Numbered from the stretch's first letter, positions 25,853 to 35,796 are shown. The stretch is 64,000 bases of DNA from an uncultured Roseobacter sp. (GCF_947492555.1 NZ_CANLNE010000004.1:166070-230069), one strand, 5' to 3'. The notes: generated from the letters alone by a model not told the origin. Made by a program: numbers and translations.

Positions 25853-26499
25853 CCCATTCCCTCAACGAGATAGAGGCGCAATCCAGGAAAGCGGCGCGCG
25901 GGACCGGCCTGTCTTGGGGAATGGCTGAGGAGGCCGCGAAGGCCACGCGGTGGCTGGAGTCGCATCAGTTGCCCGGGGTTCGCCTTCTGGCGGAGGTTCT
26001 GACCCGGAATGACGGCGTGGCACATGCTGATATCGCGCCGCAGACACTGGACGCGCCTTGGACGGCCCGGTCCGGAGTGCTGTGTCCCCTGGCCAGTGGG
26101 GCCGCTCTGAATGACTGCGCTGATCGGCTTGCAACCGGTCATCACATTGAAATGGAGGATGTCACCAGTCCGCTACTCATCGTGCCGTTTGCCGCCTGGG
26201 CGGCGCTGCACATCTGCTCACCCGTTAGGGTGCAATGGCGAGACATCCGTATCGAGACCGACGGGTACAGGATTTGGGTGAATGATCCAAAGGCGCAGGT
26301 CGGTCTGGCGTCGAAGGTCGCGCTGACCTGCTCTCGTGTTTCAGAGATGAACGAAAACGCTTCCTTACCGGAACTACGTGGACGGGTATGCCCGACCGGC
26401 TGGGACATCTTGGGTACATTTGCCCACCGGACCTATGCCCCTGATACACCGGAATCCCGCCGCCTTGGGGCGGGTGCCGGCGTTTCTGACAACGACTGA
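25849..26499 (+). CDS. DUF3726 domain protein
   Basis: A 216-residue protein. 'NEIEAQSRKAARGTGLSWG' followed by 'AEEAAKATRWLESHQLPG' is the recognisable N-terminal signature of DUF3726, a family without known function. Its ATG overlaps the stop of the 567-residue protein. It is the last gene of the aldehyde dehydrogenase/M19 operon. Confidence 0.85.
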   Translation: MTHSLNEIEAQSRKAARGTGLSWGMAEEAAKATRWLESHQLPGVRLLAEVLTRNDGVAHADIAPQTLDAPWTARSGVLCPLASGAALNDCADRLATGHHIEMEDVTSPLLIVPFAAWAALHICSPVRVQWRDIRIETDGYRIWVNDPKAQVGLASKVALTCSRVSEMNENASLPELRGRVCPTGWDILGTFAHRTYAPDTPESRRLGAGAGVSDND

Positions 26500-26865
26500 C
26501 GCCGTCATCCAGAACCTGCAGCTTTGGTGGCGACACAACGAGGCGCGCGTATCCCGCAGAACCGGATGCGTCGGCGTTTGATATCAGGACTTCCGTGCGT
26601 CAGTGATCCTCGGGTATCTACTTCCTTAGCAAGGGCCATGTTCCCATCAGCGGCGTTGATTTCTGTATGAAAAACCCTTTCCAGAGGGCGTGAGACCGTC
26701 CTCAATCAAAATGCCCCGCTGGCGCCATGTCTAGGTGCGGGAAGCTGCGTTGACATTCAAAAGTATAACGAAGCGGCACACCACGCCCGAGACTTGGAAA
26801 GGCACTATCTTGCGTTTTCTCGTGATCACGGCGAATGTCCCATTTTAGGATATGGTGTCGGGCCG
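26500..26865. other. Intergenic gap, no gene seen
   Basis: This 366-bp stretch separates the DUF3726 gene from the phosphohydrolase gene. Short open frames on both strands look random. No repeat, RNA or clear terminator was recognised. Confidence 0.4.
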
Positions 26866-27675
26866 ATGCAAATCATGTGCCTCAATGGATGGGGCGGTAA
26901 AATCCACGAAAAGATACTGCCGTATCTTGCCGAAACGGCACCGGATGTCCTGTGTCTGCAGGAGGTTGTTCACAGCCCTGCAAGTGACAAGGATTGGCTG
27001 ACTTACCGTGATGGCGAGCACGTTCTGGACCAGCGTGCCAACTTCTTTCGAGATGTCTTGCGGGTTTTACCGGATCATTTCGGGGTATTCTGTCCCGCAG
27101 CGCAGGGGGTTTTGTGGGATGGTGATAAGGCCGTTCCGTCACAATGGGGTTTGGCTACGTTTGTGCACCGGTCGCTCCCTATCGTTGGTCAGATACAAAG
27201 TTTCGTGCACAAGGAGTATTCCCCCCACGGCTATGGGGATCATCCCCGCTCACGTAGTGCCCACGGCGTTCGCGTGTATGACCACAAGTGTGATCGGGTG
27301 GTCAGCATAACGCATATGCACGGGCTCCGTGACCTGAACGGCAAGATGGACACACCGGAGCGTGCCGCGCAGGCGAGGCGGCTGCTGGACTTGTCAGATG
27401 GGATTGCCGAGGAGGGCGATTTCGTAGTTGTCTGCGGAGATTTCAATGTCGAACCGGGCAGCGAAACGCTCTCGATACTGGCCGATGCGGGTCTGACCGA
27501 GTTGGTGACGCGCCGCGGTTTCGAAGGTACCCGCACCTCGCTTTACAAAAAGCCGGGCCGGTTTGCCGATTACATGTTGGTGAACCGTGAGGCGGAGGTG
27601 CACGCATTCGATGTGGTCTACGATCCCGAAGTATCGGACCACTGTCCGTTGGTCCTTAGGTTGAAGCAGAGTTGA
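26866..27675 (+). CDS. Endonuclease/exonuclease/phosphatase-family protein
   Basis: A 269-residue EEP-fold protein. Key motifs are 'MCLNGWGGK', metal ligand Glu in 'DVLCLQEVV', 'CGDFNVEPGS' and the catalytic His in 'VSDHCPLVL'. The fold cleaves phosphodiesters in nucleic acids, lipids or nucleotides; which of these applies is unclear. No signal peptide is evident. The ATG at 26866 begins the conserved strand; a start 24 codons upstream is possible. Confidence 0.82.
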   Translation: MQIMCLNGWGGKIHEKILPYLAETAPDVLCLQEVVHSPASDKDWLTYRDGEHVLDQRANFFRDVLRVLPDHFGVFCPAAQGVLWDGDKAVPSQWGLATFVHRSLPIVGQIQSFVHKEYSPHGYGDHPRSRSAHGVRVYDHKCDRVVSITHMHGLRDLNGKMDTPERAAQARRLLDLSDGIAEEGDFVVVCGDFNVEPGSETLSILADAGLTELVTRRGFEGTRTSLYKKPGRFADYMLVNREAEVHAFDVVYDPEVSDHCPLVLRLKQS

Positions 27676-28166
27676 AAAACTTGCAGCCATACCGCCCGAG
27701 GCCGGTTTTGCCTCTTCCTTGCGTTGAGAAACGTGGGTGGTATCTCAAGCGATATGCAATAGTCGCGGCTGGAAGACAGTTCGACGAAACAGTCGCGTCT
27801 GCGGCCGCCGAAGAGGCGTTAATCCGGCTACCTAAAGCTGGGGCGTTACACGATGAAACCGGAAATCAGGGCGTTGCGTTCCAGATCGTCCATTTCGCCG
27901 AGGTGGCGGTGGTCTCCCCGACCTTTTATTGGCAATGGGGGAGTGTTTTGGCGCATCTCGACCAGATGCGGGCAAGTTGGGATGCACCGGAGAAGTTCGG
28001 GGATGGCGTTAAGGAAGTAGTCGGCTGTGTCTGGGAAATGAACATTGTTGCTTTCGAGGTTCGCGCATGGACCGCGCAACTCTTGGACGGCGGAAAATCA
28101 ACCAAAGCTGGATTGACGACCTATCTCCAAAAACACGCGGTCGCTGAAGCGCCAGACCACGATTGA
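27672..28166 (+). CDS. Unrecognised small protein
   Basis: A 164-residue frame that starts with TTG overlapping the stop of the phosphohydrolase gene, which suggests coupling. 'VEKRGWYLKRYAIVAAGRQ' and 'WEMNIVAFEVRAWTAQLL' look protein-like, and third-position composition fits the neighbours. No family is recognised. Confidence 0.6.
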   Translation: MKNLQPYRPRPVLPLPCVEKRGWYLKRYAIVAAGRQFDETVASAAAEEALIRLPKAGALHDETGNQGVAFQIVHFAEVAVVSPTFYWQWGSVLAHLDQMRASWDAPEKFGDGVKEVVGCVWEMNIVAFEVRAWTAQLLDGGKSTKAGLTTYLQKHAVAEAPDHD

Positions 28167-28204
28167 AAGCTTGCCAGAACGCCAGTCACGACTGAACGCA
28201 GTAG

Positions 28205-29068
28205 TTACCGGAGCCGGGTCAGAAGGCTTGAGGTGTCCCATTTACCACCTTCCGTTCGCTGAACGTCGCCGTAGAATTGATCGACCAACGCTCCGACAGG
28301 TGCCGTCCCGCCCAGTCTCGCAACCTCCTTAAGCGCGATCCCCAGATCTTTTCGCATCCAGTCAACGGCGAAGCCGAAATCGTACTTGCCCGCATCCATC
28401 GTTTTCCAGCGGTTTGACATCTGCCACGACCCGGCTGCGCCCTCTGCAATGGTCTCCATAACGGCTTGAATGTCGAGATTTGCGTTCTTGGCGAGCGCCA
28501 TGCCTTCCGCCAATCCCTGCACCACACCTGCGATGCAAAGCTGGTTGACCATTTTGGCCGTCTGACCGGCACCAACAGTACCGATCCGCGTCACCTTACG
28601 AGCGAAGGCATCGATTACAGGGGAAACGTGATCGAATGCAGCCGGGTCACCGCCCACCATGACGGTAAGCTGCCCGTTCTCAGCTCCTGCCTGGCCACCG
28701 GACACGGGCGCGTCCAGAAAATGGCAGCTCTTTTGCGACAGGACCTCGGCCAATTCCTTGGCGACATCGGCAGATGTCGTTGTGCAATCGACGTAATACG
28801 ATCCGGGAGCCATCGCATGAAACGCGCCATCCTGAGCTGTCGTTACGGAACGCAGGTCATCATCGGCCCCGACGCAGCTGAAGACGATCTCGGCACCCTC
28901 GGCAGCGGCGGCCGGCGTGTCGGCGGATGTTCCTCCAAACGCCTCGGCCCAGGCCTTCGCCTTGTCCGACGACCTGTTGAAAACGGTGACATCATGTCCG
29001 GCTGTGGCGAGATGTCCGGCCATTGGGTAGCCCATGACCCCAAGACCAATCCATGCAACCTTGGTCAT
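28205..29068 (-). CDS. NAD(P)-dependent beta-hydroxyacid dehydrogenase
   Basis: A 287-residue enzyme of the 3-hydroxyisobutyrate dehydrogenase / tartronate semialdehyde reductase family. It has the nucleotide-binding motif 'VAWIGLGVMGYPMAGHL', the substrate motif 'DAPVSGGQAGAENGQL', and the catalytic Lys in 'GAGQTAKMVNQL'. The start at 29068 overlaps the upstream DinB-family stop codon by 4 bp, so the two genes are cotranscribed. Exact substrate is unknown. Confidence 0.9.
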   Translation of the reverse strand: MTKVAWIGLGVMGYPMAGHLATAGHDVTVFNRSSDKAKAWAEAFGGTSADTPAAAAEGAEIVFSCVGADDDLRSVTTAQDGAFHAMAPGSYYVDCTTTSADVAKELAEVLSQKSCHFLDAPVSGGQAGAENGQLTVMVGGDPAAFDHVSPVIDAFARKVTRIGTVGAGQTAKMVNQLCIAGVVQGLAEGMALAKNANLDIQAVMETIAEGAAGSWQMSNRWKTMDAGKYDFGFAVDWMRKDLGIALKEVARLGGTAPVGALVDQFYGDVQRTEGGKWDTSSLLTRLR

Positions 29069-29601
29069 ACTGCTTCCTCCTTCAGCCTGGCGGCCATTTT
29101 GGGCCATACATCCCTTAGAAAGACTGTGAGATCGTTGGCTGCGAATTTAATTCTGAACGGGAAAAGCAAGGTGCTGACAAACCCGCGGTGATAGGTGGCG
29201 TGGTTGACCAGATGCAGCAGAATGTCCTCGCGGGTCATTGCGCCTCGGCCACCGCCGACAAATTCGAACTTGATGGTTTCCGCCAGTTCTTTCTCCGTCC
29301 AGGTCTGGGCAAGCGAAACGTAGTATTCGTTCATTTCTCTCAGACGGCGGGCGACTTCTGGAAATGCCAGAACCTCACTGCGGTGCCGCGCGATATGCGG
29401 GTGGGTGCGGCCTTCGAGGTGCGCTTGGAACATCTCCGCCACGACCAAGGTATGATCGAAAGTTCCAGTGATTGACTTGAACAATGTATCTCTTGGGGCC
29501 GACAGATCGCTCTCGGGCAGTTGCTCCGCGTTCTTCAGCATCACGTCATCAGCCCAAGCCATGTAGGTGGTCATCCGGTGAGTCAGGGATAGATTTGGCA
29601 T
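29065..29601 (-). CDS. DinB-family protein
   Basis: A 178-residue four-helix DinB/YfiT-type protein. Probable metal-binding His residues lie in 'GTFDHTLVVAEMF' and 'LLHLVNHATYHRGFV'. Many members are thiol-dependent transferases, others unknown. It is divergent from a MocR regulator gene 82 bp away and followed by the dehydrogenase, so the pair is probably MocR-controlled. Confidence 0.87.
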   Translation of the reverse strand: MPNLSLTHRMTTYMAWADDVMLKNAEQLPESDLSAPRDTLFKSITGTFDHTLVVAEMFQAHLEGRTHPHIARHRSEVLAFPEVARRLREMNEYYVSLAQTWTEKELAETIKFEFVGGGRGAMTREDILLHLVNHATYHRGFVSTLLFPFRIKFAANDLTVFLRDVWPKMAARLKEEAV

Positions 29602-29683
29602 AGAAAAACTCCTTGATCGCCGTTGTCTGACATGGCCATAATGCTCTGATCAAGAGATACATTGATCTCGGAGCAATATAGCT

Positions 29684-31018
29684 GTGAAACCTTACGTGCA
29701 AATTGCGGATCGCATCGCCAGGAGTATTGCGACCGGCGAGCTGCCGCTTGGCGCGCGGCTGCCACCGCAACGCATCTTTGCCTTTGATGAACAGATCGCG
29801 GTTTCAACGGCTAGCCGTGTCTATGAAGAGTTGACGCGGCGCGGATTGGTCAAAGGAGAGATCGGCCGCGGGACCTTCGTGTCCAATCGCTTCGCGCCGC
29901 TTGATCCGTCCCTGCAGGAGCCATCCGGTACCGGAATTGACCTTGAAATCATGTTCCGGCTTTCGCCTGATGCGCGGGACCGGATCGCCGCATCGACAAA
30001 CCTGTTTTTCAAGGCTGGCGTGGCCGACACTGCAGTGACACCGCCGTCGGTCCGCGCAAGCCTACCTGCGCTATCTACTTTTGCGCGTTTGACGAGCGAA
30101 GGCGGATTCGAAGTAGACCCGAGCAATGTTCTGTTGGCCGGAAACGGTAAACAGGCCATTGCCGCCACATTTTCTGCTCTTGCCCCACGCGGGGGACGGA
30201 TCGCAGTTGAGACATTGACCTATCCCTTCGCAATCGCGACGGCGCGAATGCTGGGGATCGAGCTGGTACCGCTGCCCTTGGACGGCGAGGGGATCATGCC
30301 GCATGCGCTCGACAGGGCGGCAGATGCGGGTCTGAACGGTGCCTATCTTCAGACGACTTTGCAAAGCCCTCTTGTTGTAACAATGAGCGAAAGTCGAAGG
30401 GAACAAATCGCGGCGGTACTGAGAAAACACAATCTCACAGCGATTGAAGATCGCGTTTACGGCTTTCTCAAACCGACCCGACCATTGGCGGCGTTTGCCC
30501 CTGATCACGTGATCCAGATCGACAGCCTTTCAAAACGCCTTATGCCGGGCCTTTCGCTTGGTATCATCGCATGCCCAAGGCGATTTGATGAAGCTGTAGC
30601 GCGCTCTCTGAGGTCAGGTGGATGGATGGCGCCCTCCCTATCCGTTGGCCTTGCGCAACATTGGATCGAAGACGGTGTCGTTGACTTTGTAGAGGCATCG
30701 AAAAGGCAGGATGCAAAGGCCATGTTTGACATCGCACGGAGTGCTTTTGAAGGTTTGGACTATCAAAGCTCACCCGAAGCGCTTCATGGTTGGCTGATGC
30801 TGCCAAGCCAATGGCGGGCGGACAGTTTCGTGTCTGCCTGCGCAGATCTTGGGATAGCCGTTGCACCCGGAAGCGCGTTTGCAGTCGGAAAGAGCGTCGC
30901 TCCAACAGGCGTCCGGATAGCCTATTCGGCGCCTGATCTGTCGACATGGACCTACGCGCTTCGCGAAGTGGCGAAGCTGGCGACTGCCGGGTCGGGATCG
31001 AGCGGCAGAGCGTTGTGA
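29684..31018 (+). CDS. MocR-type regulator (GntR helix-turn-helix plus aminotransferase domain)
   Basis: A 444-residue protein begun by GTG. Residues 1-70 are a GntR winged helix ('YVQIADRIARSIATGELP', 'STASRVYEELTRRGLVKG'). The remainder is a fold-type I aminotransferase-like domain with the PLP lysine in 'QIDSLSKRLMPGLSLG'. MocR proteins use PLP as sensor and usually control divergent genes, here the DinB/dehydrogenase pair. Confidence 0.9.
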   Translation: MKPYVQIADRIARSIATGELPLGARLPPQRIFAFDEQIAVSTASRVYEELTRRGLVKGEIGRGTFVSNRFAPLDPSLQEPSGTGIDLEIMFRLSPDARDRIAASTNLFFKAGVADTAVTPPSVRASLPALSTFARLTSEGGFEVDPSNVLLAGNGKQAIAATFSALAPRGGRIAVETLTYPFAIATARMLGIELVPLPLDGEGIMPHALDRAADAGLNGAYLQTTLQSPLVVTMSESRREQIAAVLRKHNLTAIEDRVYGFLKPTRPLAAFAPDHVIQIDSLSKRLMPGLSLGIIACPRRFDEAVARSLRSGGWMAPSLSVGLAQHWIEDGVVDFVEASKRQDAKAMFDIARSAFEGLDYQSSPEALHGWLMLPSQWRADSFVSACADLGIAVAPGSAFAVGKSVAPTGVRIAYSAPDLSTWTYALREVAKLATAGSGSSGRAL

Positions 31019-31478
31019 CCTGACCGGGAATTACGGGATTACTTGTCTTGCGGTCACCCGACGTTGAAACCACGATGCACTGTAGCAGCGCTCCGCTGCG
31101 ATCGATTTCAAACATATCTGTGAAGGACTTCGCGAGAAACAGTGACGCTGTGATCTTTGCTGTGTTGCGGCTTCTCCATCAACCTGGTCGTTGAAGTTTC
31201 CAATCTGATGATCTGCCGCCAAGGTATTCATTTTCAGTAACCTTCTGACGGATCTGCGCCTGCAGGCCCGCTCGCCGGGGCGGTTTTTCATGCCTCTATT
31301 GTTTTCGGTGGCGCGTGAAAAGCTGATGCAAAGCGTTGGCTCCAGCCAACCGGTCCGCGTCTTCAGATATCTTAAATTCTGACGCCCAAATTGAAACTTG
31401 TTGGCTCAACACAAGATCAACAACATTCTAAATATCAGTACAGATGTGCCGATATATAGAGCAATAGGGAGACAACAA
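31019..31478. other. Intergenic gap before the transporter relic
   Basis: This 460-bp region contains no convincing gene. A small hairpin (TTGGCT/AGCCAA, around 31335-31350) was seen but lacks a T-run. The last 60 bp are AT-rich and probably hold the old promoter of the transporter relic. Confidence 0.4.
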
Positions 31479-32168
31479 ATGAAAACGCTTCTTGCGGCAG
31501 CCCCATTAATGGCGACGGGTTTCATGGCCCCGCAGATGGCAGCAGCGCAAAGCGCAACGGTTCAACAGATTTAGCAAAGCGGCACGATGTTGTGTTCTGG
31601 TCATAACGGCAGCTATTTCGGATTTGTCGAAGTGAACGACAAGAACGAGTGGAAGGGCCTGGACATTGACCTGTGCCGGGCGTTGACCACTGCTATTTTA
31701 GGCGACCCGGACAAAAGCAAGATTGCCCCTCTGAGCTGGGCAGCGCTTTCCCGCGCTGCAATCTGGTGATGTCGATGTAATCATCAAAGCAACCGGCTGG
31801 ACCATGGGCCGCGACACCGAACTGGGCACTTCAGTGCAGCCTGCCGTATTTCTCTGGCGGCACGCAATTCATGGCACATGGCAATCTGGGCGTTACCGAT
31901 GCAACAGGTTTTGCAGGCGGTGTCATCTGTGTGGAAGCGGGCACGACCATCGAACGGCTCGCAGCAAACTATCTTCAGACCGTGAATGTCGATCACCGGA
32001 TGGTTTCCTATGAAAGCGCTGCCGAGCTTCGGTCCGCATATCTTGCAAATCGCTGTGATGCCTTTGCGGGGTGGGGGCCAAAGCTGGCCGTGCTTCGGGC
32101 GATTGAAATCGACAACCCGGATGATCATGTGATCCTGAGCGATCAACTGTCCAGCGAGCCGATCTCTG
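31479..32168 (+). pseudogene. AapJ-type amino-acid ABC transporter binding protein, broken
   Basis: A signal-peptide-like start ('MKTLLAAAPLMATGF') is followed by an in-frame TAG at 31572. The same frame then reads AapJ-like sequence ('WKGLDIDLCRALTTAILG') to about 31765. A frameshift follows, after which 'LQSGDVDVIIKATGWTMGRD' continues in another frame, and a third frame gives 'GGVICVEAGTTIERLAANY' and 'PDDHVILSDQLSSEPI'. These segments align in order with the general L-amino-acid binding protein AapJ. With one stop, at least two frameshifts and a missing C-terminus, it is a clear pseudogene. Confidence 0.85.
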
Positions 32169-32174
32169 CCGCTG

Positions 32175-32524
32175 GTGACAACCCTCTTTACCGCAGCGGT
32201 GGTGATGCCGCTTTTCCTGCCAGGCTGGCTTGAAGGAGACAAGATGTGGCGGGTGATCCTTGCCTTTGCGCTTTTCTTTGCATGTTATCAGGCGGCGGCT
32301 TTCAGGCCATTCCGAAAGGTCAGTTCGAGGCAGGCAAGGCCCTTGGCCTGAACTATTGGAGCATCCTGGGGCGCATCGTGTTGCCGCAGGTATTCCGCCA
32401 CGCCTTGCCGCGCACGATCAACATGATCGTGGTCACCGCCAGGGTGTTGAAAACCATTGTTGAGCCCAGCTCAATCTGCATATTCACATGGCGACCTTCG
32501 ACTCGTGTCGGTCGGCCTGCGTAA
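32175..32524 (+). pseudogene. AapM-type permease remnant
   Basis: Starting within 10 bp of the last AapJ-like codons, the frame reads 'VVMPLFLPGWLEGDKMWRV' and then 'FALFFACY', like the middle of AapM. A frameshift near 32290 leads to 'GGFQAIPKGQFEAGKALG' and 'LPRTINMIVVTARVLK', the conserved EAA-type permease loop. The N-terminal part of AapM, all of AapQ and AapP are absent. The join between AapJ and AapM pieces implies an internal deletion of several kilobases. Confidence 0.8.
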
Positions 32525-32663
32525 ACAAGATCATCTGCGAGGTTCTGGTGGGGTTTTGGTAGTTTGGTATCGCCTCCATTGTCTTTTCGAAGGATGACAA
32601 TCACAGTTATCTGTATCAATATTCGCCAAATATGTTTTATATATCAGCACAATAGTAGGATCA

Positions 32664-34970
32664 ATGAACGAGCGTGAAGAAAAGCTGACGGCCAGCCACT
32701 GGGGTATCGGTGTTGCCACGGTTCAGGGTGATCGCGTTCTTGCCGTTGAAGGCCACCCAAGCGATCCGCATGCGTCCGAGATCAATGATAACATCCCGGG
32801 CAGCCTGCACGGTCGGGCGCGCGTGCGTCGTCCCGCCGTGCGCAAAAGCTGGTTGATGGGAACGCCCAATGCCGTGCCACGCGGTCGAGATGTCTTTGTC
32901 GAGGTCAGCTGGGACCGGGTGCTGGACCTGGTGGCAAAGGAGCTGACACGGGTGCGCGGGACGCATGGCAATCAGGGTATTTTTGCCGGATCTTATGGTT
33001 GGTCCAGTGCCGGCCGATTCCACCATGCGCAAACCCAACTCAAACGATTTTTGAACAGTTTCGGTGGATTTCTGCGCTCCGAAGGGAACTATAGCTACAA
33101 TGCAGCAATGGGTCTCATGCCGCATATCGTAGGACCCTTTCGGTTACAGGTGGCGCAGGCCACTCGTTGGCCCGTCATTGCCAAACACGCTGATCTTGTC
33201 GTGATGTTCGGTGGCATGGCGCTGCGCAACACGCAAGTGAGTGATGGTGGTGTGTCGAAACACCGGATGCCGGACAACCTGTGGGCATGCGCGGATGCCG
33301 GAGTGAAATTTGTCAATATCAGCCCCTTGCGCAGCGATGTGGCCGCAGAGATCGAAGCGGACTGGCTGCCGGTGAAACCGGGTAGTGACACCGCCTTGAT
33401 GATCGGTTTGGCCCATACACTACTGGAGGAAGGTCTGCACGATAAGGCGTTTCTGGACAGATATGCGGTCGGCTTTGATCAGGTACGCCGCTATTTGACT
33501 GGGGAGGACGATGGGCACCCCAAAGATGCTGACTGGGCCGCTGCGCTGACCGGAGTCGCCGCACCAGACATTCGCGCTCTGGCGCGGCGGATGGCAGCTG
33601 GCCGCACGATGATCAACGTTGCGGCGGGTGTTCAGCGGACCGATTTTGGCGAACAGCCGATGTGGATGGCAGTGACGCTGGCTGCAATGTTGGGGCAGAT
33701 CGGCTTGCCCGGTGGCGGTTTCACGGTGGGCTATGGCGTGAACGCCAATATCGGCAACATCGAACGTCCGTTTCGCTGGGGGGCGATGCCACAGGGCGTG
33801 AACCCGGTGACGGAGTTCATTCCAGTCGCCATGATCAGTGAGATGTTGCTCAATCCCGGCGGGACCTACAGCTATCAGGGCCAGAACCGCACTTTCCCTG
33901 ACGCGCGTCTGATCTGGTGGGCCGGGGGCAATCCTTTCCATCACCACCAGGACCTGAACCGTCTGCACAAAGCGTTTCAAACCCCGGACACGATTATCGT
34001 CAACGAGTTGAACTGGACGGCCACAGCGCGACATGCCGATATTGTGCTGCCCATTGCGGGACCGCAGGAAAGAACCGACTTTTGCGGCGGCAAGTCCGAC
34101 AATGCGTTGATCCCGATGCCGAAACTGGTACCGCCCTGCGCAGAGGCACGAGCGGAATACGACATCTATTCAGCGCTCGCCGCCCGTTTGGGGATTTCGG
34201 ACGCGTTTACCGAAGGGAAAACCAGCGATGATTGGCTGCGCGACATCTGGGAGGTGACCCGCAGTCGGGCTCAGGATGCGGGATACGACTTGCCGGATTG
34301 GGATATGTTCCTTCAGGGCGATGTGATCTCTTTTGCCGATCCCAGCCCGGATCAGGTCTTTCTGGACGAATACCGCGCAGACCCCAAGGCGCATGCCCTG
34401 TCTACACCAAGTGGTCGAATTGAACTTTATTCCGAAACCATTGCCGGATTTGGCCTGCCTGATTGCCTGGGGCACGCCGCATGGTTTCCGCCACGTGATC
34501 GCAATGCGGATGGGCAAGGGGCATACCCGCTTGCGCTTTTGTCCGGGCAACCCAAAACGCGCTTGCACAGCCAATTGGACAATGGCGCCTACAGCCTGCG
34601 TCACAAGATTGCAGACAGGGAGCCCGTGTTGATTCATCCTGACGATGCCAAGGCGCGGGGTGTGCACGACGGCGATGTTGTGGAGCTGTTCAACGCGCGG
34701 GGCCGCTGCCTGGCGGGCGCGCGCGTGACGGATGAGGTTCAAAAAGGCTGTGTCTTTCTCTGGACCGGTGCGTGGTATGATCCCGATTTCGACGCACCGC
34801 AAGCGCGGGACCGTCACGGCAACCCGAATGTGCTTACTCACGATCTGCGCAGTTCATCCCTGACGCAAAGCCCGGCGGCACATTCCGCAATGGTGGAAGT
34901 GCAGCGATTTGAGGGCACGCCCCCCGCGGTTCAGGCCCATGAACCGCCGCCTTTCGAACCGGAACCATAG
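32664..34970 (+). CDS. Molybdopterin-dependent oxidoreductase, BisC/DMSO-reductase type
   Basis: A 768-residue bis-MGD enzyme. There is no Tat signal, so it is cytoplasmic, as for biotin or methionine sulfoxide reductases. The likely Mo-ligand Ser is in 'GSYGWSSAGRFHHAQ', and 'YSYQGQNRTFPDARLIWW', 'GGNPFHHHQDLNRL' and 'LHSQLDNGAYSLRHKI' are family motifs. Residues 620-768 are the C-terminal dinucleotide-binding domain. No 4Fe-4S cysteines are seen at the N-terminus. It ends 3 bp before a frameshifted IclR gene, which may once have regulated it. Substrate is an S- or N-oxide in general terms. Confidence 0.88.
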   Translation: MNEREEKLTASHWGIGVATVQGDRVLAVEGHPSDPHASEINDNIPGSLHGRARVRRPAVRKSWLMGTPNAVPRGRDVFVEVSWDRVLDLVAKELTRVRGTHGNQGIFAGSYGWSSAGRFHHAQTQLKRFLNSFGGFLRSEGNYSYNAAMGLMPHIVGPFRLQVAQATRWPVIAKHADLVVMFGGMALRNTQVSDGGVSKHRMPDNLWACADAGVKFVNISPLRSDVAAEIEADWLPVKPGSDTALMIGLAHTLLEEGLHDKAFLDRYAVGFDQVRRYLTGEDDGHPKDADWAAALTGVAAPDIRALARRMAAGRTMINVAAGVQRTDFGEQPMWMAVTLAAMLGQIGLPGGGFTVGYGVNANIGNIERPFRWGAMPQGVNPVTEFIPVAMISEMLLNPGGTYSYQGQNRTFPDARLIWWAGGNPFHHHQDLNRLHKAFQTPDTIIVNELNWTATARHADIVLPIAGPQERTDFCGGKSDNALIPMPKLVPPCAEARAEYDIYSALAARLGISDAFTEGKTSDDWLRDIWEVTRSRAQDAGYDLPDWDMFLQGDVISFADPSPDQVFLDEYRADPKAHALSTPSGRIELYSETIAGFGLPDCLGHAAWFPPRDRNADGQGAYPLALLSGQPKTRLHSQLDNGAYSLRHKIADREPVLIHPDDAKARGVHDGDVVELFNARGRCLAGARVTDEVQKGCVFLWTGAWYDPDFDAPQARDRHGNPNVLTHDLRSSSLTQSPAAHSAMVEVQRFEGTPPAVQAHEPPPFEPEP

Positions 34971-34973
34971 CTG

Positions 34974-35773
34974 ATGGCAAAGGTAAAACAGGATCCGGAT
35001 GAGATGACAGCAGAGCCCCCAAAAGAGCCCAAGGTTGATTCCACGTTATCCAAGGGCCTTTCCATTCTGGAAAACCTCGCGGCCTCACAGAAGGGAAAGG
35101 GTGTCACGGAGTTGTCCAGGGAGCTTGGCCTGACAAAGTCGAATACATTCAGATTGTTGCAGACGCTGACGACGCTTGGCTATGTACAGCACAAGCCAGA
35201 CAAGACCTATGCCGCAACGCTCAAGACCTGGCGCGTTGGGCGGACCTCCGTCGAGACTCTGAATTTGCGCGAACTTGCGGCGCCGGAGCTGACGTTTCTG
35301 TCGAATGAAACCCGGGAGGCGGTTTACCTGGCAGTGCGCGAAAACCTGTCGGTGATCTACATCGACAAGGTCGACAGTCAAAAACCGATCCGGTCCTGGA
35401 ATGCCGTGGGGGGTACAGCGCCGCTGCATTGCGTGGGGACGGGCAAGGCGATACTGGCTGCGGACTTTGCCAAGCTGCGCGATCAGGTCAGCGGTGCGCT
35501 AACGCATCACACGGCAAAGACCCTTACCAGCATCGAGGCATTGGAAGCCGATGTAGCTGCGACGCGAATGCGGGGCTTTGCCTTTGACACGGGAGAGTTT
35601 CGTGATCGTATCCTGAGTTTTGGCGCTGCCATCACGCTGCCGGGGGCGAACCGGTTGGGGCGCTTGGGATATCATTGCCCGACATCAACCTGCCGGAGAA
35701 CGGGATCGATCAGTTTGGCGCGCTGGTATCGCATGCGGCCCGCAGTGTCTCTGCAAAGCTGGGCCACACTTGA
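34974..35773 (+). pseudogene. IclR-family regulator, frameshifted
   Basis: An IclR helix-turn-helix ('GLSILENLAASQKGKGVTE', 'GLTKSNTFRLLQTL') and effector domain ('SWNAVGGTAPLHCVGTGKA', 'FDTGEFRDRILSFGAAI') run in one frame to about 35640. The expected C-terminus ('LPDINLPENGIDQFGALV', 'AARSVSAKLGHT') is found in another frame, 35675-35771. One small insertion or deletion between about 35640 and 35656 explains this. If unrepaired, translation continues with unrelated sequence to 35909. The DNA-binding part is whole, so partial function is possible. Confidence 0.8.
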
Positions 35774-35796
35774 TCGCGTAGGCTCCTCGCGCTGGA

